Shown here piece after piece: positions 8,351 to 15,223 of a DNA stretch of 64,000 nucleotides. A model generated the notes under the pieces. That model had not been told where the DNA came from and searched no databases. It saw only the letters and a program-made list of their open reading frames with translations. The stretch comes from Bryobacterales bacterium (lineage in GTDB: Bacteria; Acidobacteriota; Terriglobia; Bryobacterales; Bryobacteraceae): assembly GCA_003167255.1 (NCBI GenBank), contig PMTR01000152.1, positions 4,773 through 68,772 on the forward strand. Reading direction: 5' to 3'. The position numbers and the translations under genes were made by a program. The first letter of the stretch is position 1; every line of letters starts with the position of its first letter.

Positions 8351-8657
8351 AAAGAACTTTTCCCTCGCGCGTGATGGTTGCCGGCAGGGATGCTTTCACA
8401 TGGGCGGCCCGCATATCGAAGTCGCTGGCCGGCCATCGGACCACATCCGCGGCCGTGCCCACACCCCATAGAGCGCGATGCACACCTGGCCGGTAGAGAT
8501 CCGCCGGGGCATCGTCCGGCAAGACCACGCAGAAGTCGAGATCGCTGTCTGCGCCGCCATCGCCGCGGGCGGCGGAACCGAACAGATAGATCCGCTCCGG
8601 GTGATAGTAATCCACCAGACGGCGCGTAATCTCCGCGATGGCTTGGTCCTGGGTCAT
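8325..8657 (-). CDS. mntA: MNT nucleotidyltransferase, antitoxin of HEPN-MNT pair
   Basis: Seen: 110 aa with the minimal nucleotidyltransferase signature GSAARGDGGADSDLDFCVV at about residues 27-45 (GSxxRG...SDxD). That leaves both catalytic aspartates intact. Known: MNT proteins neutralise their HEPN partners by AMP transfer and act as antitoxins. Context: first gene of the pair on the minus strand, overlapping the HEPN start by 26 bp, so translation is coupled. The start ATG at 8657 gives MTQDQAIAEITRRLVDYYHP, a typical helix before the beta-sheet. Regulation is not visible in the short upstream gap. Confidence 0.88.
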   Translation of the reverse strand: MTQDQAIAEITRRLVDYYHPERIYLFGSAARGDGGADSDLDFCVVLPDDAPADLYRPGVHRALWGVGTAADVVRWPASDFDMRAAHVKASLPATITREGKVLYDTRRVAA

Positions 8658-8783
8658 CCACCTCTATTGTGCACTGAAACCCGGAGAGGCGTGAGGAGTC
8701 TCCTTCCTGATTCTAAAGCAAGCCGGCTCAACGAATGGGCCAGCGGGACACGCTCATCGCGGCGACGTTGGATTCCAGGAGCT

Positions 8784-8826
8784 GGCGAAAATGCGTCTGA
8801 CTCCATTTGACCTGACCCCATTTGAC
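8784..8826. repeat. GCGAAAATGCGTCTG..CCATT repeat, copy 1
   Basis: The segment starts GCGAAAATGCGTCTGACTCC and continues as two CCATTTGACC-type units. Closely similar starts occur at 50931 and 51042, both next to another PIN-domain toxin gene. It abuts the duplicated 3' fragment of the TIGR03437 gene. Such CCCATT-rich units could be relics of REP or RAYT-associated sequences; that is inference. Confidence 0.55.
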
Positions 8827-9039
8827 CCGCTGCTTATGATCCCGATCGCGACGCCGCAGATCTCGATCGGAGGAGCGGCGGCGGGGGTTTCGTCTGTCGG
8901 TGAAGCGCCAGGATTGCCGGGGGTCACGCAGATCAACGTGGTGGTGCCGGCCGATGCGCCAGCCGGAACCGTGGGGATCACGCTGCAGCTCCTCGGGACC
9001 ATCAGCAACAAGGCCACCGTGGCGATCGCCGTGAATTGA
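8827..9039 (+). pseudogene. 213 bp duplicated 3' end of the TIGR03437 esterase gene
   Basis: From CCGCTGCTT to the shared TGA this segment matches 7050-7262 without gaps and with about 16 mismatches by eye. It encodes the last ~70 residues of the TIGR03437 domain, including GEAPGLPGVTQINVVVPADA, but no start or upstream domain. The ORF track start at 8791 reads through repeat DNA and is unlikely to be used. The two copies bracket 1.56 kb that include the HEPN-MNT genes. Confidence 0.85.
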
Positions 9040-9110
9040 GGGGTGCAAATTCGGGGACTGTCACGTGAATACCGTTAAGTGCTAGAGTGTTTCCAGGACG
9101 TTGTGATCCC

Positions 9111-9356
9111 ATGCAGATTACAGTGACCATCTCCGACGAACTTGCCGCTCAGGCAGGAGTGCGCGGCCTTTCAGTAGAGGCCTACGTCCAGAGCCTGGTT
9201 GAAGAGGCCGGACGCAAATCACTTCCGCCACATGCTCCCAGGACGTCAGAGCAAATCGAGGCATTTTTCGAGGCGATGGCGGAAGGATCGCAGAAACTCC
9301 CTCTCTTGCCCACCGAGAGCTTCACGCGCGAGAGTTTCTATCAGGACTGCAACTGA
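9111..9356 (+). CDS. Small antitoxin-like protein paired with PIN toxin
   Basis: Seen: 81 aa from the ATG at 9111 (MQITVTISDELAAQAGVRGL), rather than the GTG at 9087 of the track. The start resembles ribbon-helix-helix-type antitoxins (a beta strand then LSVEAYVQSLVEEAG), and the acidic C-terminal tail, EQIEAFFEAMAEG, could wrap a toxin. Context: its TGA is directly followed by the GTG of the PIN gene with no gap, so translation is coupled. I do not recognise a named family. The role as antitoxin is inferred from size, order and the PIN partner. Confidence 0.75.
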   Translation: MQITVTISDELAAQAGVRGLSVEAYVQSLVEEAGRKSLPPHAPRTSEQIEAFFEAMAEGSQKLPLLPTESFTRESFYQDCN

Positions 9357-9818
9357 GTGACGGCGTATCTGGTCGATACCAATGTCCTGCTGCGGTTGGT
9401 CAAGCCCGATGACCGCGACTATCCGCTGGTAAGATCCGCTGTACAGCAGCTCTGGGCCGTCGGCGAAGACCTCTGCTACACGTCGCAGAATTTGGCGGAG
9501 TTCTGGAATACATGTACCCGGCCCGCGGAGCGGAATGGGTACGGCCTTTCCATTCCAGAGGCGGACCACCGTGCCCGGCGTGTGGAAGACCAGCTCACTT
9601 TTCTGGAAGACAGTAAGGCAGTGCATCTGGAGTGGCGAAAACTGCTGGTCGCTTATTCTGTATCGGGCGCACAAGTGCACGACGCGCGCTTGGTGGCTGC
9701 CATGCACGTTCACCAGGTCACGCACTTACTCACCTTCAACACGCGGGATTTTGTGCGGTATACCGGAATCGTCCCTGTGCATCCGCAAAGCGTCGAGCGC
9801 AGTCCGCAACAGCCCTGA
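9357..9818 (+). CDS. vapC: PIN domain ribonuclease, VapC-like toxin
   Basis: Seen: 153 aa with the four acidic positions expected of PIN nucleases: D7 in YLVDTNVLLRL, Glu in SQNLAEFWN, Asp in VHDARLVAAM and Asp in FNTRDFVRY. Known: VapC toxins are Mg-dependent ribonucleases that cut tRNA or rRNA and are held by a small antitoxin. The start is a GTG directly after the antitoxin stop. The C-terminal tail (VPVHPQSVERSPQQP) is typical for the family. The target cannot be inferred. Confidence 0.85.
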   Translation: MTAYLVDTNVLLRLVKPDDRDYPLVRSAVQQLWAVGEDLCYTSQNLAEFWNTCTRPAERNGYGLSIPEADHRARRVEDQLTFLEDSKAVHLEWRKLLVAYSVSGAQVHDARLVAAMHVHQVTHLLTFNTRDFVRYTGIVPVHPQSVERSPQQP

Positions 9819-9997
9819 TCTTGGAATCATCCTTCGTGCACGTTGCGACGCATTACACCCCCACACGGTACCGGCCGATGCAATGAGCGCCACCAGCGGC
9901 CACCAAACCCCCGATCTTCCAGACCCTCCGATCCGGCCTACGGCCTTGAGGTCTGCCGCGCCGATTTGCATCAGGCCCTGCAGATTGTCTCCCGCAT
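9819..9997. other. Intergenic stretch between PIN gene and MITE-like element
   Basis: 179 bp with no supported gene. Overlapping ORFs in all frames run on into the repeat element and look like shadows. Confidence 0.5.
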
Positions 9998-10265
9998 GGG
10001 TGCGCGACATAAAAGTGGGACTCCGGCTGGTTTGTATCAGGGCACGGCCTTTAGCCGTGCCGCAAGTCGCCCGCACCGGAGGCTTTAGCCACTGTGAATT
10101 TTCCGGGCGCCACAGGGGCTAAAGCCCAACTTTCCGAGCGACCCTACGGCACGACTAAAGCCGTGCCCTGATACAAAGCGAAGACCAAACCTCGCGTACC
10201 CCTACGCTCAGATTCCTGCGAATTTCGTCGGATCGGGAGCTCCGCCACTTTTATGTCGCACACCC
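9998..10265. mobile_element. MITE-like 268 bp element with 21 bp terminal inverted repeats
   Basis: The arms 9998-10018 and 10245-10265 are inverted copies matching at 20 of 21 positions (core CGACATAAAAGTGG). Inside lies a second inverted pair, 10031-10062 and 10147-10177, with TTTGTATCAGGGCACGGC; each arm is itself palindromic around GGCACGGC..TTAGCCGTGCC. No ORF fits the element. Known: short elements with terminal inverted repeats and no transposase are moved in trans as MITEs. No target site duplication was established, so mobility is inferred. Confidence 0.6.
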
Positions 10266-10331
10266 CTCCCGCTTCGACAAACGTCCGGGCTCTGCCGGCT
10301 GGGATATACTCAATGAGGAAGCGGCTTCGCG

Positions 10332-10595
10332 ATGTACATTCTGACCGAATACCTTGACCGGGCGATGGCTCAGGCGGTGTATGACAAGCTCGATGACGGC
10401 ACGTACGGCGGGCGGATTCCACCGTGTCCCGGTGTGGTCGCATTTGCCGCATCCCTGGGTGAGTGTTCCGCGGATCTACGCTCCACCTTGGAAGATTGGG
10501 TGCTTCTAGGAATGAAACTGGCCCACGCGCTGCCCGTGATCGCCGGCATCGATCTCAACCGGGAGCCGGTTCATGAGCCGGTGGACACCCTGTAA
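10332..10595 (+). CDS. hicB: HicB-like antitoxin
   Basis: Seen: 87 aa from the ATG at 10332. The order beta-strand, YDKLDDGTYGGRIPPCPGVV, AFAASLGECSADLRSTLEDW matches the partial RNase H fold of HicB antitoxins (the G-x-IP-x-CPG motif followed by a helix). Known: HicB binds and blocks the HicA ribonuclease and often regulates its own operon. Context: overlaps the next gene, HicA-like, by 23 bp on the same strand. Order is antitoxin first, the reverse of E. coli hicAB but common elsewhere. No separate DNA-binding domain is visible in this short version. Confidence 0.82.
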   Translation: MYILTEYLDRAMAQAVYDKLDDGTYGGRIPPCPGVVAFAASLGECSADLRSTLEDWVLLGMKLAHALPVIAGIDLNREPVHEPVDTL

Positions 10596-10851
10596 GCGCC
10601 GCGACTTCATTCGCCGGCTGCGGGCGCTCGGTTTCGACGGTCCTCTGGCGGGAACCAGACACTCATTCATGATCTATGAGAGTCATAGACTCGCCATCCC
10701 ATCAAATACCGAATACTCGGTCGACAAGGTGAGAATGATGATCGCCGAAGTGGAAGCCTCCTTGGCCGCTCGCTTACCGCTGCCGAGTGGAGCTGCCTGT
10801 GAAGTCCGCGCCCAGTGGGACCGGCCTCCTGGCCGGTCGGAAAGGTGGTAA
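10573..10851 (+). CDS. hicA: HicA-like mRNA interferase with a repeat-derived C-terminal tail
   Basis: Seen: 92 aa. The part CKRRDFIRRLRALGFDGPLA followed by GTRHSFMIYES fits the double-stranded RNA-binding-like fold of HicA toxins, with the expected histidine in GTRHSF. The ATG at 10573 lies inside hicB. Oddity: the last ~12 residues (WDRPPGRSERW) are read from the dispersed repeat at 10815-10838, so the native stop may have been replaced. Known: HicA cleaves mRNA and is neutralised by HicB. Whether the altered tail affects activity cannot be told from sequence. Confidence 0.82.
   Translation: MSRWTPCKRRDFIRRLRALGFDGPLAGTRHSFMIYESHRLAIPSNTEYSVDKVRMMIAEVEASLAARLPLPSGAACEVRAQWDRPPGRSERW
10815..10838. 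repeat. GTGGGACCGGCCTCCTGGCC repeat inside the hicA 3' end
   Basis: A copy of the 24 bp palindromic family, with compensatory changes (GACCGGCC..GGCCGGTC) that keep the hairpin arms paired. It is read as part of the hicA ORF. Confidence 0.8.
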
Positions 10852-10972
10852 TCCGGGCTACGAAACTCCGAATCTCGATGAGTGAACTGCACCGTTGTGC
10901 TGAGTCCTGTTCTGAAACGGTGGCACCCATTTTTTCTTCCCTCCAACCGCTCACTCTGGCGTTGCGGTTCCC

Positions 10973-13045
10973 TCACTTCCGCAGGTCGTCCAAAAACTCC
11001 GATGCTGGATCGACGCCCGTCACCAGCAGATGGTCCCGTGCACGTGTGCAGGCAACGTAGAGCAACTGGCGTTCTGTGTTGTAAACCTCTTCGAGATCCG
11101 CGTCGTCCGCAACCGTTTCGATCCGCTCCTGCAGCGGAATCACCTCATCGTCACACGCCATTACGACGACGGTGCGGAACTCCAAGCCCTTGGCCAGATG
11201 CATGGTGCTGATCGAAGTTCGGCCAGTCGTGGTCTCAACGTTTTCGTCAAGCACCTTGTAGGGGAGCTTCGCACCCTCGACCGCCGCGCGGGCCCGCTCC
11301 AGTTCGGCGGCGGAGCGAACGAAGACGCCGATTTCGTGTGGGACGATACCGTCTTTGATCCGTTTCGCCAGCCAATCGCTGACGGCCTTGATCTCCTCCT
11401 GGCGACTATCCAGAACCATGATGTCCGGCTGCGGACCGTTGAAAGTGGAGATGGCGCCCCGGCGATCCTCCGTATTGCCGTCCACGTCGGAGACTTCGGG
11501 ACCCAGCAGCCGGTCGGCTTGCTTTCTGATCTGGTGCGATGTCCGGTAATTGATGCGTAGCGTAGACGAACGCCCTCGAACATCGACGCCGAGCGCTTTC
11601 CAGGAAAACGGCTGCTGAAAAATCCGCTGTCCCAGGTCGCCCGCAAAGAAAAGGCTGTTCGGACGCCCCGCTGCCAGGGCCGCCAGGAACCGCAACTGCT
11701 GGACACTGACATCCTGGGCTTCATCCACCACCACGAACTCAAATGGCGGGTGCGCGCTTTCTCGAAGTTTGGACGCCACGCGGCTGAACACCTCCGGGTA
11801 GGTCAACAGGCCCCTTGTGCGAAGGATGCTCCGCAAACACTCGAAGACCGACCATAGCACTATGCGCTGAGCTTCCTGCAATCTCGTCTTTCGCCCCAAC
11901 CGCATCACGTCACGGTAAGACTCCCAGGAGTCCAACTGCCAGGCGTCCACCACCTGCTCCCATTCCGTAAGCAAAAAATGCAGGGAGAACTTGTTCCCTT
12001 CCACCGCTCCGGCGGCTTCCTTCAACAGCTCTCGTATCGTTTCGCGCGAAGCGATCTGCGGATGGCCAAAGTTCACCTCATACAGCCGCCGGCCGATGGC
12101 GTTCACGGAGTGCACCTCCAGCCGTTCCCCAAGCCGAGGCTGGTTGCTGATGAGTCCCCGGAGCTTGGTACTCAGGGCATTCGACAAGGCGTCGGAAAAG
12201 GTAGTGAGCAACACCCTGGCATCGGGGTTCGCCCGAGTGAGGAAGACCGCGCGATGCAGCGCGACAATGGTCTTCCCCGTGCCCGCCGAACCCGCAACCC
12301 GCGCCGGCCCGCTGTAGTCGCGCTCAACCAGCGCGCGCTGCGCCGGATGAAGGAAAATCGTCCACTTGTCCCATGGGTAGTCGAGCGCGCGCTCCAGTTC
12401 TTCTACGTTCGCCATTACTCGGAAGCGGCGTTGGGCGTCGGGATGCGCGAACGGATCGGCTCCAAGGGCTACCGGCTTGGCGACCTTTGGCGCGACGCCG
12501 GTGGCCAGATCCAGCAACGCCTCGGCAGCCTCGCTGGGCAGGTGATCCGCCAGTTCCAGCAACGTGTCTTCATTGGCGCGGCGCACATCGGCCATCCATT
12601 CGGTCGGTATGCCATACCCCAGCAATTCGTCTTCCGACATGCCGGCGAACAACGCTGGCTTCGGGGGCGCAGGCTGCGCCACCTCAACGTACTTGGGAAT
12701 CGTGATCTCCTGCACCGTCTCCCGAACTTCCACGAACTGCGCGGCGCCGGTCTTGGGATGGGTTTCGAGTTTCCGCCGCTCCCCCCACTGGTAAGCGTTG
12801 TCGTGGTGACCGGCATAGCAAAGCAGAAGGCTGGACTCGGTCCGATGAACGATCAGCCGGACATCGCTGCTCACTCGGACCGACCAGAAACGGCGATCCT
12901 TGGCTTTGTCGAGCTTGTGGAATTGCAGCGCCGGATGAGCCGGGTTCAACTGGAGATCGAAGGCCGCGGTCTTGACCGCCTTCTGCTCGTCGCCGGTGAG
13001 TTTGGCGAGACTGTCGGTGAACGTGTCGGCAATCCGGAATTCCAT
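10973..13045 (-). CDS. UvrD/PcrA-type superfamily I helicase with N-terminal RelE-like domain (GajB-like partner)
   Basis: Seen: 690 aa. Residues 1-95 (MEFRIADTFTDSLAKL, then FHKLDKAKDRRFWSVRVSSD and VRLIVHRTESSLLLCYAGHHD) follow the RelE/ParE toxin fold pattern. A linker leads to a complete SF1 helicase core: Walker A GSAGTGKT near 252-259, DEAQD at 441-445, RINYRTSHQIR, STMHLAKGLEF and LLYVACTRARD. Known: in Gabija, GajB is a UvrD-like helicase without a toxin domain that works with GajA. Context: it starts 3 bp after the OLD/TOPRIM nuclease gene, the Gabija gene order. Inferred: the RelE-like part may bind RNA, cleave it or mediate assembly; toxin activity is not shown. Confidence 0.85.
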   Translation of the reverse strand: MEFRIADTFTDSLAKLTGDEQKAVKTAAFDLQLNPAHPALQFHKLDKAKDRRFWSVRVSSDVRLIVHRTESSLLLCYAGHHDNAYQWGERRKLETHPKTGAAQFVEVRETVQEITIPKYVEVAQPAPPKPALFAGMSEDELLGYGIPTEWMADVRRANEDTLLELADHLPSEAAEALLDLATGVAPKVAKPVALGADPFAHPDAQRRFRVMANVEELERALDYPWDKWTIFLHPAQRALVERDYSGPARVAGSAGTGKTIVALHRAVFLTRANPDARVLLTTFSDALSNALSTKLRGLISNQPRLGERLEVHSVNAIGRRLYEVNFGHPQIASRETIRELLKEAAGAVEGNKFSLHFLLTEWEQVVDAWQLDSWESYRDVMRLGRKTRLQEAQRIVLWSVFECLRSILRTRGLLTYPEVFSRVASKLRESAHPPFEFVVVDEAQDVSVQQLRFLAALAAGRPNSLFFAGDLGQRIFQQPFSWKALGVDVRGRSSTLRINYRTSHQIRKQADRLLGPEVSDVDGNTEDRRGAISTFNGPQPDIMVLDSRQEEIKAVSDWLAKRIKDGIVPHEIGVFVRSAAELERARAAVEGAKLPYKVLDENVETTTGRTSISTMHLAKGLEFRTVVVMACDDEVIPLQERIETVADDADLEEVYNTERQLLYVACTRARDHLLVTGVDPASEFLDDLRK

Positions 13046-13048
13046 CTT

Positions 13049-14788
13049 CTACGCCGGGTGAGTTCCAGTCAACGAGACAAGCTTGCCAATGAATCGATGG
13101 ACATCGTCGTGAATTTCGTCGGCGGCCATACTGACTGCTATCTGCTCCCGAATGAGTTGCACCGGGGGCGTGCCGGTCCGCAGTTGCTGAAAAAGCGAGT
13201 TGTCGTCCTCGAACAAAATGCGCTTGCCGTCCACCGCGCTAAACACGTTCGCCGTCACATTCCGCCACGTTTTTCCGGGTGTCAGAGTCAGATTCTGCCC
13301 CACAAAGAAGTCGTCGATTGCCTGCAAGACTGGCTGCACAAACAGTTCGCCCTCGCCGAATCGCAAGGCGGCCCGCTTCCAGGCATCCGGCACCAGCAAG
13401 TAGTTCTCGATGTTCTTGCGCTTCCACTCGACCAACGTGGGGTTATTCGGCGCCGGATGGAAGGTGGCCCTATCGTCATAGTCGAAGAGCATCAACCTGG
13501 AGACCTCCGGGATGATTTGTTTGAGAGCCGCGAAGTGCTCGTCCGCCCTGGTCTTCATGCTCTGCTTGTCGCCGCCGCCCATCGATTTGAAACACACCTT
13601 GTCCATTGCGGTCTGAGCGCCGCATGGAGCCGCCCAAGCACGCAGGATGCGCTCGTCGCTCTCCCCCTCCACGTACAGGATATAGGGTGAGCCCATCAGT
13701 CGTGCGATTTCTTCATTGGAGACTTCCGCCATCGCCCGCAGCACCTCGGGCGCCGACTGCACCCGCCTCGGCGCTTGATCCAACAGGGACACGATCTGGC
13801 CGGCATTCACGCCGCGCACAAACTCCTCCGCGTGCGTGGCGATCAGGAACTGCGTGTTCGTTTCAACGGCTTTTCGCTTAAAGTAATCGAGAATCTCGCG
13901 TTGCAGGTTGACATGCAGGTGGGCATCGGGCTCGTCGAGCAGGATGGTCGTCGGCTGGTACCCGTACAGAAAAGCCAGCAAGGTCAGCGTCTGGTGGAAA
14001 CCGCTCCCCCCGGCGATGATGTCGAAATCCTTCTCGTTCTGACGGTACTCGACAGAGATGTAGACATCCTTGGCCGAGTCGTATCCCGGCTCATGTATTT
14101 CGACGGAGAACCAACGCTTGACGATGTCCGCCAGTTCTTTCCAGTCCGGAGGCGTAGGAGGGCCCTTGGCGGCGCGCCCTGTTCCGCGAGAGTGCGGTGG
14201 ACACACCCGCAAAAGCAGATTGCGCAGCACGCTGCCAGGCTGTCCCTTTCCGACTTGCTGGCGGATGGGGGCTTCATCCAGCCACTTCTCCGTAGGCTCC
14301 AGGCCGGAAAATGGCGGCACATAGGCAATTCTTGGCAAATCCCCGCGTTCCTCACAATCGTGGAATTTCTTCCATCCACCCCTCGGAATGGCGTAAATAG
14401 TCTGAGAGGAGTGATAGCGCAATTCCACGCCAAACGAGGCTGTTTCGCCTGTCGCCTGCCTCCATTCCACGTCGATGCCGATCAGGATGTACTCCTGCTT
14501 CTTCTTGCCGTCGACCAGGGGCCAATAGCGATCTGTCCGGTCCTTCCACAGCAGGTTGAACTCCGGTACTGGCAACGCCGTGAAGTTTGGCAGTACTACC
14601 TGAATGCCCGTGGAGCCGCTGCGCTTCGATCGATGAAACTCGTCCACGCAAAACTGCCAGATCGCCAGAGCCTGGAGAACCGTGCTCTTGCCGCTATTGT
14701 TGCGCCCAACCAGCAGATCGAATTGGGTGAACTCGTAGGTCTGCTCGCTCACGCTCTTGAAATTGCGCAGGGTCAATCGAGTGATCAT
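13049..14788 (-). CDS. OLD-family ATP-dependent nuclease (AAA ATPase plus TOPRIM), GajA-like
   Basis: Seen: 579 aa. The ABC-type ATPase half shows Walker A GRNNSGKS (28-35), signature GGSGFHQTL, Walker B TILLDEPDAHLH and the H-loop ATHAEEF. The TOPRIM half shows the catalytic Glu at 374 in LYVEGESDER and the DxD at 436-438 in LFDYDD, then RKNIENYLLVP. Known: OLD-family nucleases combine these parts, and class 2 OLD genes sit beside UvrD-like helicases, as in the Gabija defence system (GajA about 578 aa). Context: first of two genes, with the helicase 3 bp downstream. A 435 bp gap filled with repeats separates it from the mod gene. Inferred role: anti-phage DNA nuclease complex. Confidence 0.87.
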   Translation of the reverse strand: MITRLTLRNFKSVSEQTYEFTQFDLLVGRNNSGKSTVLQALAIWQFCVDEFHRSKRSGSTGIQVVLPNFTALPVPEFNLLWKDRTDRYWPLVDGKKKQEYILIGIDVEWRQATGETASFGVELRYHSSQTIYAIPRGGWKKFHDCEERGDLPRIAYVPPFSGLEPTEKWLDEAPIRQQVGKGQPGSVLRNLLLRVCPPHSRGTGRAAKGPPTPPDWKELADIVKRWFSVEIHEPGYDSAKDVYISVEYRQNEKDFDIIAGGSGFHQTLTLLAFLYGYQPTTILLDEPDAHLHVNLQREILDYFKRKAVETNTQFLIATHAEEFVRGVNAGQIVSLLDQAPRRVQSAPEVLRAMAEVSNEEIARLMGSPYILYVEGESDERILRAWAAPCGAQTAMDKVCFKSMGGGDKQSMKTRADEHFAALKQIIPEVSRLMLFDYDDRATFHPAPNNPTLVEWKRKNIENYLLVPDAWKRAALRFGEGELFVQPVLQAIDDFFVGQNLTLTPGKTWRNVTANVFSAVDGKRILFEDDNSLFQQLRTGTPPVQLIREQIAVSMAADEIHDDVHRFIGKLVSLTGTHPA

Positions 14789-14864
14789 TCTTGCCCACCA
14801 TTCTCGCAGGATCTTGGCGCGTTAGTGTAGTGCGGCATGCCGAACAACGAGTATGGATCTTGGC

Positions 14865-15173
14865 GTGGGGCAGCCAATCCTGGCTGCCGCCGGCTTTCAG
14901 CCGGCGTTTGGAGTTTCTACATTTTCCAGGCGCCGCCAAGGCCAACTGGTAGCGCCGGCGGTCTTGCCGCCGGTGTGGGACAGGCCTCCTGGCCTGTCAA
15001 ACCAACTGGTAGCGCCGGCGGTCTTGCCGCCAGTGTGGGACGGGCCTCCTGGCCTGTCAAACCAACTGGTAGCGCCGGCGGTCTTGCCGCCGGCGTTTAC
15101 CGGTGCAACAACTCGCGCATCGGCGCGAAAGAGCCGCCTGAAAGGCGGCCGCGGGCAAGATTGCCCGCCCCAC
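14865..15173. repeat. Composite palindromic element with a 60 bp tandem array
   Basis: The element begins GTGGGGCAGCCAATCCTGGC with a second palindrome (CGCCGGCTTTCAGCCGGCG) and ends with AAAGGCGGCC...GCCCGCCCCAC. Between them, 60 bp units start at about 14942, 15002 and 15062, each joining CCAACTGGTAGCGCCGGCGG with GTGGGACAGGCCTCCTGGCC; the third unit is partial. It fills the gap between the OLD nuclease gene and the mod gene. The outer architecture matches 54359-54445, so this looks like a REP/BIME-type element into which a second family was joined. Confidence 0.75.
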
Positions 15174-15223
15174 AAGACCGGCAAGACTTCGGACGCAGGC
15201 AACCAGCCTCAATGCTCTTCATC

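Noticed and set aside
7319-15100. Tandem units considered as a CRISPR array
   Set aside because: Units are adjacent or differ only by other repeat families; there are no unique spacers of constant length and no cas genes.
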